64,000 nt of DNA from Ctenosaura bakeri (Eukaryota > Chordata > Lepidosauria > Squamata > Iguanidae): assembly GCA_948474755.1 (NCBI GenBank), contig CAOLHI010000922.1, positions 124,001-188,000 of the forward strand. The letters run 5' to 3'. Below the pieces are notes generated by a model, which saw only the letters and a list, made by a program, of their open reading frames with translations, was not told where the DNA came from and ran no database searches. Below, piece by piece: positions 22,690 to 33,900 of the stretch (within the stretch, counting starts at the first letter, position 1; each line of letters opens with the position of its first letter). Made by a program: the position numbers and the translations under genes.

Positions 22690-23045
22690 GTGCTGCAATA
22701 TATCACTGCTTTCTTAGGAGGAGAGGAATATCTGACAGTGACAGCAAAATTCAAAGTGCTGGTCATGGCCTATGAAGCCCTATGCGGCTTAGGTTCAGAC
22801 TGTTTGAAATACCATATTTCCTTATACAAACTTGCCAGAGCTTTAAGATCTGCAGGGGAAGGTTTTCTCTCAGTATCACTGCCATCCGAAGCTCGCCTGG
22901 TGAGGATGCAGGAGACAGCCTTCTTATTGATTGCTCCCATCCTCTGGAACTCCCTCCCTCAGGAAGCTAGGCTGTCCCCCTCCTTGCTTTCCTTTTGCTG
23001 GCAGGCAAAAACATTCTCATTTAAGCACAGTATTTAAGCACCTTA
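22690..23045 (+). mobile_element. L2-type LINE ORF2 C-terminus (relic)
   Basis: An open frame of 115 codons ends with FKVLVMAYEALCGLG, ARALRSAGEG, PILWNSLPQEARL and SLLSFCWQAKTFSF. The order of the LRSAG, WNSLP and SFxxxxKTF motifs is characteristic of the C-terminal tail of L2-clade ORF2. It ends with a stop after KHSI, and its 3' UTR resumes at about 23880 after an inserted CR1. It is only a fragment, with no RT or endonuclease left. Confidence 0.7.
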
Positions 23046-23051
23046 AATTTT

Positions 23052-23872
23052 TCTCTGTTGAAACTCATTTCTTGGGCCAAAGCTAAAGAAATGAGTTTCA
23101 ACAGAGAGAAATGTAAAGTCCTACACCTAGGCAGAAAAAAATGGAATGCACAAATATAGGATGGGGGGGGGCATGTGACTGGATAACAGTAAGTGTGAAA
23201 GGGATCTAGGAGTCTTGATGGACCACAAGCTGAATGTGAGTCAGCAGTGTGATGCAGCAGCCAAGAAAGCCAACACGATTCTTGGTTGCATCAATAGGGG
23301 TATGGTGCCTAAAGTATGAGAGGTAATGTTACCACTCTATTCTGCTTTGGTTAGACCTCATCTGGAATACTATGTCCAGTTCTGGGCACCTCATTTCAAG
23401 AAGGATATTGACAAGCTGGAACATGTCCAGAGGAGGGCATCCAAAATGGTGAAGGATCTGGAAGTCATGCCCTATGAAAAGTGGCTTAGGCAGCCGGATA
23501 TGTTTAGTCTGCAGAAGAGAAGGTTAAAAGAGGACATGATAGCCATGTTTAAATATTTGGAGAGATGTCATGTCAAGGAGGGAGTGGGCTTGTTTTCTGC
23601 TGCTCCAGAGCTTAGGACAAGGAGCAATGGATTCAAACTACAGGAAAAGAGATTCCACCTGAATCTCAGGAAGAATTTCCTGATGGTCAGACTGTTCATC
23701 AGAGCAATATGCTGCCTAGGAGTGTGGTGGAGTCTCTTTCTTTGGAGATTTTTAAGCAGAGGCTGGATGGCCATCTGTCGGGAGTGTTTTGATGTGTGTT
23801 TCTGCATGGCAGGGGGTTGGACTGGATGGCCCCTTTGGTGTCTTCCAACTCTATGTTTCTATGATGAGCAGA
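23052..23872 (+). mobile_element. CR1 LINE 3' part with inverted 5' end, inserted in L2
   Basis: From 23074 (GGGCCAAAGCTAAAG) this is normal CR1 ORF2 3' sequence on the plus strand, followed by the RT thumb-region frame (LYSALVRPHLEYYVQFWAPH, then [14 protein letters not shown]) and a 3' UTR ending in CAACTCTATGTTTCTATGAT. The first 22 bases (23052-23073) are an exact reverse complement of 23086-23107, so the 5' end is duplicated in inverted orientation with a 12-nt spacer. The frame is broken by a stop near 23320 and by a frameshift after LRKNFLMVR. Confidence 0.9.
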
Positions 23873-23879
23873 CTTTTAT

Positions 23880-24010
23880 TATTTAAGCAGGTGGGCTTTT
23901 AATTTAACAAGATTTTTTTTAAAAAAAAATGTAGTTTTTATAATTTTATTTTTAATTGTTTTTAATTTTTTAAATGCTTTTTAATGTTTCTAACTTTTTG
24001 GAAGCTTCTT
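23880..24010 (+). mobile_element. L2-type LINE 3' UTR, continuation
   Basis: GCAGGTGGGCTTTTAATTTAA then alternating TTTTTAATTGTTTTTAATTT runs is the 3' UTR expected after the L2 C-terminus at 22690-23045. The CR1 at 23052-23872 sits between the two parts. The terminal GGCGGGATATAAAT motif is absent. Confidence 0.55.
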
Positions 24011-24042
24011 TAGCTTCCACTCTAAGAGAAAGTTAGCATATT

Positions 24043-24065
24043 AAACAAACAAACAAACAAACAAA
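24043..24065. repeat. (AAAC)n microsatellite
   Basis: Between five and six perfect AAAC units. Confidence 0.9.
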
Positions 24066-24185
24066 TTCCTTTGATATGAAATCTAGGGCATACCCTTCCA
24101 TGCACAGGGAGCTCTAATATAGAAAATATTTCCCATTCATTTTAAGAAAGAGCATCTTTGGATCTGGGTGACAGTCAGAAGTATA

Positions 24186-24345
24186 GGTTGTTGTGAGTTT
24201 TCCGGGCTTTGAGCCCATGTTCTATTAGTATTTTCTCCTTATTTTCAGAGGATCCTCTGAAGATGCCAAGCACAGAGGCAGGCGAAATGTCAGGACAAAA
24301 TACAAATAAAACACGGCCTCAAAGCCTGGAAAACCCACAACAACC
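24186..24345. mobile_element. 160-bp element with 31-bp terminal inverted repeats
   Basis: GGTTGTTGTGAGTTTTCCGG at the left is mirrored by the arm ending AAAACCCACAACAACC at 24345. About 27 of 31 positions pair. The inside contains ATGCCAAGCACAGAGGCAGG and GAAATGTCAGGAC, phrases I recall from a common reptile repeat (CATAGATGCAGGCGAAACGTCAGG-like). It is a deletion derivative or foldback copy with no coding capacity. Confidence 0.6.
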
Positions 24346-24433
24346 TATGGATTCCGGCCGTGAAAGCCTTCGACTTTACAGTCAGAAGTATCTTTGTGTA
24401 AAGGGTTTGGATCATTCTCAAGGTCAGGAGTAG
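24346..24433. other. Intron 1, short unrecognised interval
   Basis: It starts with TATGGATTCCGGCCGTGAAA, which reads as a continuation of the 24186 repeat family. Confidence 0.35.
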
Positions 24434-24550
24434 GGAATATTTGGTTCATCAGATGATTTGGATTATGCCTCCCAGAATCCCTTATCCTTGGCTATGAAGG
24501 ATAGGACTGATGGGAACTGCAGTCTGGAATGTCTAGAAAGCTAAAGGCTA
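24434..24550. mobile_element. Palindromic MITE family B
   Basis: GGATTATGCCTCCCAGAATCC on the left pairs with GATGGGAACTGCAGTCTGG on the right. The copy is diverged. Confidence 0.5.
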
Positions 24551-26874
24551 TGCAGTCCTGTCCAAAGAATTAAGAAGTGTATTTAAACACTTCTTTAATT
24601 AAGAGAAAATCATTACAGTGTTTTAGAAAAATGGTTGAGGATGCTATAGCTTGATTTCTAATGCAGATATCATGGTTCTGTTAGTGTTAGAATTATCCTA
24701 AACCTTATTTAAATGTGATTTTATCTGATTTTTCCGCCATGTGGGGAGAAATCAGTGACTGGACTCACAATTTCTTTTACAGAGAGAAAGAAAAGTAAAG
24801 CTAGTATGTGCCACCAAGCTGAGATGTTTATCAGCACGGCAGTTCTCTCAGTGGGCTTGCACATGCTTATGCTCATTTCCAGAACTAGTCAGCATGCATT
24901 GTGTCAGTCCACCAGTTGTAAAGTGCAGTGGTTTATACCAATTTTCATACCTTTTTTTTTTCCTAGAGAAATCCTAGAGAAAGAAGCAAGAGCCCCACAT
25001 ATAAAGTTGTTTGGAAGGGAAACACACACACACACACACACACATCCAAAAGAACATCAAGGGACTATAGGAATGTGGGTGGAAAGCTTTCAATAAAAAA
25101 GTATAGGCTGTGCATATGCCCCACAGTAAGAATTGGAACATAGTAGCTTCCTGTGATACCTGACAGTGAGCCAATGGGTTCAAACGCTGATATGGAGCTT
25201 ATGTAGGGAAGCAGAAGGAAGAAAAGCTCTTTTCTGTGCCAAAGTGTCTCTTTGGACCTCAGCCTACGCACAGCCAGATACATTTGCCAAATGTCATACA
25301 ATTCTCCCTCTCCTGCTACATTTCTCTATGTAAATTCCAGAGCCAAATGAACTTTTGGGCTTTGCTGCCTTTTGGGCATGATATCATGGTTTCACGTGTC
25401 ATCATAACATTAAAGCTGCTTCAGACAGTCTACCAAACTGAACAGATATAGTCATGTGCCCGTCAATCTCTTACCCAATAATTGTATAACCTGAAGCCCT
25501 CTGATTTTATCAGATGTGAGCAGTTTGTCCATTGATAACAGAAAATAATTGTTTCATGCATAGTAGCTATAGGCAATTCAACCACTTGTTGGCTATGCTT
25601 CTGAGGATAACCCTGTCTGTAATTTGCCAGACTGATCTTTCAGATGGCAGATCTTCACTGCATCTGGGGCTATACCTGAAGCCTTTACAGCCTGGTACAC
25701 CTATCAGAGCTTGCACTCAACTGGGATAGCCTTCAGAAATTCAGGTCCGTCCACACATGACCCTAAGGTGGAAAAGTAAGACTTCGCAGAAGTAGTACAA
25801 CAATTAAAGAGACTACTACAAATCCAAGCATCTGATGATGTCTTAGTGATAGCACATTTTTGTTATTGTAAGACTTGTGGGCTAGGGTCTGTTGTATCAG
25901 ATGCATTAGGTTAACAAACCTATCCCTCCAGAAATGACTGGAGATAATGGCTAAAATCCTACTGGGGTGTTAACTGGTGCAGCTACATAGTGTGTCAACA
26001 GCTATACTTTTTATATACTTCCATTAGAAAGTAACCAATAACCCCTTGTGTAAGCAGTTCCTGTTTGTCCATAACACAACAAACCAGATTAAAGATCATT
26101 CAGTGCATTGGCACAGATCCACTCTCAAACTCTAAATCAGGAACTGGATTGGCTTAAAGTGAATCACAAGATGACTCTGGCATCTCATGTTTTTGTGTAA
26201 ACATCCTAGCTGAACTTTGGACTCTGTCAGCATTGACCAGGATCTCAGCCCCTGCTTTGGAGGAAAACATATTGAACATGTGTTTATCATGCTAAATGTA
26301 TATCTGATGCTTTGTTAACCTGTCACTAGTGCTCAAATTAACCTTCTTTTCCAATGAGGTTTTCTCCGCTCATCTTAGTTCAAGGTGGTTCACTCTCCTT
26401 ACTTGACAGATGTTAAGTACAAAGTGAATAAATTATCCTAGCCTATTATTTTATTATTTCTAGACTATATAGTCGTTTCGTCTCTATCAGCAAGGATGAG
26501 AAAGTTTTAAAAATAAAAGTATACAATGTTTAATCTCACATTGAGTGGTTTTCTGATCCTTCTTACCAAACAATGGCTAAAACCAGTCTGAAAGTGGCAT
26601 TGTGTTAATGTGATAGACTTCCTCTTCTTCATTCCTTCAGCCCTCTGTGCTGCCTCAAATCCTCCTTTGGAAGGTTTTCCAGTCCTTCAGAGCAGATTTC
26701 ATGGAGACAGGGGAACAGGAGATAAAATAACACACCTTGGGTTTCTGCTGCTGAAAGCAGTTCTTTCCATGGAAAAACTCCATTGAGTCATAGTGAACAG
26801 CTTCATTATGGTTATAAACCTGCAACATTGAATAGTTGAAGAAATTTTAGGGTTCATTCTGAAGTGACAAGCTA
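24551..26874. other. Intron 1; one (CA)n at 25022-25044
   Basis: Mostly unique sequence. The (CA)n is perfect over 23 bases. No LINE or SINE recognised. Confidence 0.4.
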
Positions 26875-26945
26875 CACTGTGATACACTTGCAGTCTGAAA
26901 GACCATAACTCCCATGAGCCCATAATTCAACATCCATGTCTCCTG
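26875..26945. mobile_element. MITE family B fragment
   Basis: TTGCAGTCTGAAAGACCATAACTCCCATGAG is a half-element with the CAGTC...AACTCCCAT arrangement of family B. Confidence 0.4.
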
Positions 26946-28019
26946 ATACACCCATCCCTAGACTGAAATCTATTCTCAACCATGCTTTTAAAGTATTTCC
27001 TATTTTTTTAAAAAATGGGAATCCATATCAGCTTGGATTCTAACTAAATGTCCTTTCATTTATGGATATGACTAAGGCATCAGAGAGGATCCAAGCAATG
27101 AAACAGGAAAGCAACTTTCATCCATGCAACCTTCTCCTTCCATTGTTCCAGAAAGACCTATCCAAGGTATTGATCCCTGTCTCCATTAACTTCAGTCCCT
27201 TAGACAGATACTTTAAAATTTGGACTAAACTCAGAGTGGATTCACCACTTTATTGACATGGATGTTACTAGTTGCCACTGTCTGTATGTGTTTATTGTCA
27301 TCTCCTTCAGCATGTTGGATGTAATACTTGTGATTTAACAAAATGTAAAATAGAGCCCTAAAGCTTCCTCTCAAACTGTTCTCATGCATAGACTTCACTA
27401 TCACCACAGGGGATACTCCTATAATTTCTCTTCTGTACATGAATAACAGTACATGCTTCAACAGTTCCAAGATCTAACCATTTCTTGTACATTCTAAGTA
27501 GTTAATTTCTAAATTATTTCCTACATGAAGACAGGATATCAAAGATGAAGGAGAAATTCACTCCATCAACACTTTCGATAAATCCTTCGGATTAAAATTT
27601 GGTGCAAATTCACCATCCACCTGACATGGAAGCCACCAGTCCTAATAACTTGCAAATGGAAATTGATTAGAAGATTCTTAGTTTCTTTCTCCTGTAGGAG
27701 CAAATTCAAGAAGCCAGCCGTTATGCCTGGCAAGAATTCAAAACACATGCCATTTTTTTCCCTGTGCTAAATCAGTGAACTGGGATCTGGTATCCTGATC
27801 AATTATATTGCTTGGAAAAATACAAATCATTTTCTCTTGGTGTTAACGATGTAATGTTTTCCATAAGCCTTTTCCCAAAGGCGTTATTCCCCAAATGCTA
27901 CTTAATTACAAGCCTCTAGATCAGCTACTTGGTTAAGGAGGTATACCTAAGTAACTTCTGGCTTGAATCCTTCCCAGTCCACTTTAAGAATCAACAACCA
28001 GAAAGAGGAGGTTCATTTA
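26946..28019. other. Intron 1, unique sequence
   Basis: No repeat or exon recognised. The phrase GACATGGAAGCCACCAGTCC near 27620 recalls old repeat fragments at 9615 and 17790. Confidence 0.4.
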
Positions 28020-28330
28020 GCTGGAAATTAAGGTGCAGGGAGAAAGGCTGCAACAAGGACCTGTGACAGGGTTCCTGCTTCTGAATGCAGCAAAATCACT
28101 GGTTGGAAAGAGTGGGGTAGAAATATCATCCTCCTTGAACTCTGATTGTCAGCTGAATGGACTTTGCCCAATCTGGTGGCTGCGTCCTAAAATAGGCTGG
28201 AATTGTATTTATGTAAGTTAATACTTAAACTACATAATCTTACTGAATATGGATGTTATGGATCCATAATACCAGGTTACAAATTTGCAACTGCTTTACT
28301 GAATACCAGCCTAGTAATGTCAAATCAGAC
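28020..28330 (+). repeat. Dispersed repeat family C, copy 1
   Basis: Shares ordered blocks with 32455-32835 and 53085-53300: TGGTTGGAAAGAG, ATCATCCTCCTTGAACTCTG, GACTTTGCCCAATCTGG, CTTACTGAATATGG, ATGGATCCATAATACC and AATACCAGCCTA. No open frame is conserved. The length and lack of coding capacity suggest a solo LTR or a non-autonomous element. No target-site duplication identified. Confidence 0.55.
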
Positions 28331-28935
28331 TTTGTTTTCCTGAAATGTGGACAGGGCTGTCACTGCACAAATTAGTTACATTGAAGGACAAAGGAATAAC
28401 AGCATTGGAATTTTGTACAACTGAGATCAGACACCAGCCAGTATTCATCCTTAAAGACAAAGATTTTCAAATTATTTCATATTATTCTAGCAACTGTTCC
28501 AGGTAGAAGACCCAAATAGTTTAAAGATATAAAATACCACAGAGCTTGCAGAAGTTTGGAAAACTTTTGTGTCATAAAGGGAAATGCAATCTCTTTGCTA
28601 TCATAAAATCTTCAGTGGATTAGGGAGTTTTACATTCATGCTGCCTTCATGATATTTTTAGTGCATTATGAATTTTTATATTCATGAGGCCCCATTCATT
28701 TTACAGACCACTGGAACAGCATACACAGACAGCATGTAATATTGTAGTACTATAAGATTCACCAGATTGTTAGGCAATAGAATTCAGGCACTGAATAACG
28801 TACATACACATGGGGATACGGTCCTGTTTGGATCTGTACTCCGATACTTGCTTGGCCTTTCCCTTCTTACTCATTTCTCTCCTTCCATATTATGTCTTTT
28901 AGCTCAGACACAGGACTCAGAAAACTCTAACAAAC
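28331..28935. other. Intron 1, unique sequence
   Basis: No repeat or exon recognised. Confidence 0.4.
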
Positions 28936-28985
28936 AGTAGTAGTAGTACTAATAGTAGTAGTATAGTAGTAGTAGTATAGTAGTA
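28936..28985. repeat. Imperfect (GTA)n microsatellite
   Basis: GTA units interrupted by ACTAATA and repeated GTATA steps. Confidence 0.85.
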
Positions 28986-29394
28986 TTCCACCTCCTCCTC
29001 ATCCATGGATCCTTGTGCTCATGTCACACTTCAGTGACCTAAAACATTTACCTCATCTTACTTATGACTGAAGAGATGCAAAGTGTAATACACAGAATTG
29101 AGCAATTTAGAAAGCAAAAGTCAGTATAACTCACCAGTGTGGTTTGATTTCCTGAGAAGTGAAGTAAAGGCAGACTGGCAAACCTGTTTCTCAAGAGTTA
29201 GACAAAACTATGAATAAGGCCTAAGTTTCTTAGGTCTGAATTTTTTCCCCTCTTTCTCAAAACACTCTAAATTAAAATGCTTTGGAGTTGTAAAGATGGG
29301 GGAAATGCATGAAAGATTCTTCACTGTGTTGTGTATTTTAATTTTCTAATAATTTAGGCTGAGATAGTCAAAACATCTGGAAAAGTCTAGAGGA
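28986..29394. other. Intron 1, unique sequence
   Basis: No repeat or exon recognised. Confidence 0.4.
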
Positions 29395-29530
29395 AAAGTG
29401 GGGAGCTTGTTCCTGCCTCTAGAGAGTGGAGAACTACACTTCCCTTCATCCATGTTTTTTGGGCTGACTGGGACTGGATTCCAAGAACATCTGGCCACAG
29501 GTTCCCAGTATCTGGACACCTATACCATTT
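29395..29530. mobile_element. MITE family B, diverged
   Basis: GAGAACTACACTTCCCTTC near the left and GGATTCCAAGAACATCTGGC with CACAGGTTCCC at the right have the layout of family B. Confidence 0.45.
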
Positions 29531-29662
29531 CTTGTTTGGAGTGCTGTTTATGTTAATTACAGATCCACCTATTACAGAAGTATTATAATCATTGGCAAAA
29601 CAATTCTTATCGGGACCTCACCTTACTATTAGGGACATGGTCCAAACCTGGACAGGCAGGTG

Positions 29663-29675
29663 AGATAGATAGAAA

Positions 29676-29716
<41 letters not shown>
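29663..29716. repeat. (ATAG)n microsatellite
   Basis: About 13 ATAG/GATA units with one GAAA interruption, about 40 bases before a CR1 tail. Confidence 0.9.
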
Positions 29717-29753
29717 GTAGTTCTGTAAAATCTGGGTCTGATTTTGTTTCTCT

Positions 29754-31885
29754 TCATAGAATCATAGAGTTGGAAGAGACTCCAGGGGCCATCCAGTCCA
29801 ACCCCCAGTCATGCAGGAACACCCATCAAAGCATTCACAACAGATGGCTATCCAGCCTCCACTTCAAAACCTCCAAAGAAGGAGACTCTACCATACTCCA
29901 AGGCAGCATAGTCCACTGCCACACAGCTCCGACCATCAGGAAGTTCTTCTTGAGGTTCAAGTGGAATCTCCTTTCCTGCAGCTTGAATCCATTGCTCCTT
30001 GTCCTAGGCTCTGGAGTGGCAGAGAACAAGTCCACTCCCTCCTCAACATGACATCCCTTCAAATATTTAAACATGGCTATCATGTCCCCTCTTAACCTTC
30101 TCTTCTGCAGACTAAACATCCCCAGCTCCCTAAGCCATTCTTCAAAAGGCATGGCTTCCAGACCCTTCACTATTTTGGACGCCCTCCTCTTGACACATTC
30201 CAGCTTGTTGATATCCTTCTTGAATTGAGGTGCCCAGAACTGGACACAGTATTCCAAATGAGGCCTAGCCAATGCATAATAGAGTGATGCTATTACCTCC
30301 CCCGATCTGGACACCATACTCCTATTGATGCAACCAAGAATCGCATTGGCTTTCTTGGCTGCTGCATCACACTGCTGACTCATGTTCAGCTTGTGATCTA
30401 CCAAGACTCCTAGATCCCTTTCACATATACTGCTATCCAGCCATGTGTCCCCCGCCCTGTATTTGTGCATTGCATTTTTTCTGCCTAGGTGTAGGACTTT
30501 ACATTTCTCTCTATTGAAATTCATTTTGTTAACTTTGGCCCAGCTCTCCAATCTGTCAAGGTCGTTTTGAAACTTGATCCTGTCCTCTGGTGTATTAGCA
30601 ACTCCTCCCAATTTGGTATCATCTGCACATTTGATCAGCATCTTCTCCAGTCCTTCACCCAAGTCATTGATGAAGATGTTGAATAGCACTGGGCCCAGGA
30701 CAGAACCCTGTGGCACACCAGTAGTCACTTCTCTCCAGAATGAAAAGCAGCCAGTGGTGATAACCCTTTGGGTTCAGTCGGTCAACCAATTCCAAACCCA
30801 CCTAACAGTAGCCCTGTCCAGCCCACATTTTACTAGCTTCTTTGCAAGAATGTCATGGGGAACTTTGTCAAAGGCCTTACTGAGGTCAAGATATGCTACA
30901 TCTACAGCATTCCCTTCATCTATCATAAAAAGAGATAAGATTAGTCTGGCATGACTTATTTCTGAGAAATCCATGCTGGCTTCTAGTGATTACAGCATTG
31001 CTTTCTAAGTAATTACAAACTGACTATTTAATGATCTGCTTTAGGATCTTTCCTGGAATTGATGTCAGGCTGAACGGGCGATAATTATTAGGGTCCTCCT
31101 TTTTCCCCTTCTTGAAGATGGGGATGACATTTGCCCTCCTCCTGTCTGCTGGGACTTCTCCTGCTCTCCAAGAGTTCTGAAATATTATTGCAAGTGGTTC
31201 AGAAATGACTTCTACCAGTTCTTTTAATATCCTTGGATGTAATTCATCTGGCCCAGGGGACTTGAATTCATCTAGTTTAGCCAGATATTCCTGTACTACT
31301 TCTCTGCTTATTCTGTTCTGCATTCCCCTCACTTCCTCACCTGCTCCCCACGCTGCAGGTTGGGTACTTCTATCCTTCTGGGAGAAAACTGAGGCAAAGA
31401 AGGTATTGAGTAGTTCTGCCTTCTCACTTCCCCCTATTATTAACTGGTCACCTTCTCCACACAGTGATCCTATCATTTCCTTGTTTTTCCTTTTGCTGCA
31501 GACATATCTAAAAAAGCCCTTTTTATTGTTTTTGATGTCTGTGGCAAGCCTGAGTTCATTCTGCACTTTAGCTTTTCTGACCTTCTCCCTACATTTCCTG
31601 GTTATTTGCTTGAATTCCTCTTTGGTGGTTTCACCATTTTTCCATTTCCTGTACGTGTTTCTTTTAACACTTAGCTCAGCTGAGAGTTCTTTCATCAACC
31701 ATTCCTGTTTCTTTAGACACCTGCCATTTTTCCTCCTTACTGGCACAGTTTTCAATTGTGCCTTCAGTATCTCACTTTTAAGAAACTCCTATCCATCATG
31801 AACTCCTTTCTCTTTAGTATTCTTGACCACGGGATTTCAGCAAGTAACTCCTTAAGTTTAGGGAAATCAGCTTTCTTAAAGTTTA
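29754..31885 (-). mobile_element. CR1 LINE, longest copy (ORF2 RT, three main breaks)
   Basis: This is the 3' two thirds of CR1 ORF2 on the minus strand, about 2.1 kb, 5'-truncated. In protein order it has a linker with KRNTYRKWKNGE (31660), RT motifs SPGPDELHPRILKEL (31250) and NYRPFSLTSIPGKILKQIIK (31030), LDLSKAFDKVPHDIL (30880), GVPQGSVLGPVLFNIFINDL (30725), the RT active-site box as CADDTKLGG where YADD or FADD is usual, and the thumb region. The ORF is broken at TAG 31023, a shift near 30920 and TGA 30774; the last may be CpG decay of an Arg codon. The 297-codon C-terminal frame is intact. Apparent plus-strand frames are its antisense shadow. Not active. Confidence 0.95.
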
Positions 31886-32454
31886 GTCTTAAAGTCTTCC
31901 ACAGTATAAGGAAAACCTATGCTAAACCACAGAATCCTGAAACTTTTAGGAAGCAGTAGGACAGTCTTTGTTAAGGTGTAGCTCTTTTCTGTGCATTCAG
32001 TCCCCTCAAACTAGAGAGAAAATTCTGAATTTGAGGAGGGGTATGTGATAAGGATTGGGGAGGAATTAATTTTGTTTACATTTTAATATAAACTAAATTC
32101 CCACTTCCCAAAATAATTAATGAATCAGAACACAGTTATCCTTTTGGTTTTATATGTCACTGCATTTTTGCAACACACTTCTCTTATCAAAAAAATAAAT
32201 ATGAAAATATAGGTGTAAAAATGGGGAAAAGTGGATGAAGAAATGAATATAGGGAGAGAAAATCCATTCAACAACGTAAAGCAAGCGAATGAAACATGTA
32301 CAGTGTTTTGTATTATCAAGCCTGGTAAAGAATTATGCAGGAACCTGAATGCTCACGTATTGGTAATAAAGTTATTGCCCAGCTGTGGAAAGTCACTAAT
32401 ATTCTGCATTAGCTACTTAGGTTTGTACATGTAACTAAATAACATATCTTGGCC
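31886..32454. other. Intron 1, unique sequence
   Basis: The edge of the CR1 is at about 31885; the rest is AT-rich and unrecognised. Confidence 0.4.
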
Positions 32455-32835
32455 CACTCTCTCCAGAAGCCAGACTGGGAAAAGGAAGTCTGTTCGGCTC
32501 GCAATCAGGGTACAAAGGAGGAGGATGTTTCCAACTCTCTCCCACCAGTGACTGAAGCTTCAGCAAGGACTTACAACTGGACTCCTGTTTCTAACTGTTA
32601 CAGCCTTCCTTACTGGCAGGAGGGGATTGGAAAGATCATCCTCCTTACACATTGATCGGAACAGACTTCCTTTGCCCATTCTGGCTGCTAGCTCTTAAGG
32701 TGGGCTTGGAAGGTCTTATAATGGTCTTATAATAAGATTATAGTCTTACTGAATACAGAGCAATTATGGATCCATCACTCTAGGTTATAAATCCATAACT
32801 ACAATGCCTAACACCAGCCTATGTTTGTAATTCAT
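32455..32835 (+). repeat. Dispersed repeat family C, copy 2
   Basis: It aligns in order with 28020-28330: GGGATTGGAAAGATCATCCT, CCTTTGCCCATTCTGGCTGC, GTCTTACTGAATACAG, TTATGGATCCATCACTCTAGG and CTAACACCAGCCTA. This copy extends about 150 bases further to the left (AAGCCAGACTGGGAAAAGG), so it is the longest of the three. Confidence 0.55.
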
Positions 32836-33479
32836 GAACCAACATTTTACTCTGTGTGTGTAGACTTTAAAATATAACCAATTTGCAAACTATTATGAAA
32901 ATGGAAAAGAATGAATATGAATTTAAACCCACCCACCAACCAAAAATATAAAATATGAAACAGGAAGAGTTCTCTCTCCCTAATATACATAGCATGCTGT
33001 TCATTATTACAGGTACTAATATGAATCTGTTTGGGTACCTTTCAAGGAGCCTGTAAGGAAAAGAGGATTTGTGTCAATTCACACAAAGGAATCACATGCT
33101 ATCTAGTCCCAAGATATGGGGTATAGTAAGATTAATTGGTCTCTACAACTGTATTCTTTTCTAAGGTAAGAGCATTGTGGAAGAAAAGAATGAGTCCTTA
33201 GCTTTAAAGCATGAAGACTTAAGGAATGGAAGACAAATCAAATAAAAATGTTATCACTCACACATGCTTTTTTTTCTCCCTGTTTTGCTTTTACTTTACT
33301 ATGGCTGTTGAGTCACCAGCTGTGTGCTATAAAACCCACTGAGTACGTGTTCAAATTAACAGTGCTATTGGAACCTTCGTATTTGCATTGCCTGCTCCTT
33401 TTTATTTTTAAAAGTGCAGCCTTAATGTTGCATTAATGCAGCTCTCTTGGCTGAAAAGCGGAAAGCAAATCATACCTCA
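32836..33479. other. Intron 1, unique sequence
   Basis: No repeat or exon recognised. Confidence 0.4.
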
Positions 33480-33900
33480 GAAACTTGATTGTGTTGTTGG
33501 CAGCGGTACAAAACCAGCAGTAAATGTAATATATATGGACTTCACCAAAGCATTTGAGAGTGTCTCACAAAAAGTTACTTGCAAAATTCAATTAAATCAA
33601 ATTGGCTCAGAGCAATGACTTGACACATGGTCCAAAAATGTAGCCAAAAAGCATTTTCAAAGCCCAATGATAAATTTTAGTGTACTAAATTCTGATATCT
33701 TGGGAATTGTCTAGGTGCTGGCCGCAGTATCATTTGGTTATTCAGTCAGTATCTTTATTGCTTATGAGGAGAGAAATGGTTCAGGACAGAATCATTAGAT
33801 TTGCAGATTTTATAAATGTGAGCAAAGACATTAAGAGGAATCAGGGGGTAAATTTTCCTTCAGATACACAGACAGATAGACAGAGAGAAGTGGAATGACA
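33480..33900 (+). mobile_element. Ancient CR1/L3-type LINE relic
   Basis: A frame at 33517-33615 reads VIYMDFTKAFESVSQKV, the LDLSKAFDxVSH motif of the non-LTR RT palm. Further on, 33800-33840 reads RFADFINVSKDIK, a decayed form of the FADDTKxxKDIK box. Segments between are frameshifted. The element is much more degraded than the other CR1 copies, so it is an old insertion. Confidence 0.6.

Noticed and set aside
22690..23037. 115-codon protein-coding gene
   Set aside because: It has the C-terminal motifs of L2 LINE ORF2 and lacks a promoter or splice context.
31205..31801. 198-codon plus-strand frame
   Set aside because: It is antisense to the CR1 reverse transcriptase frame on the minus strand, which has the conserved motifs.
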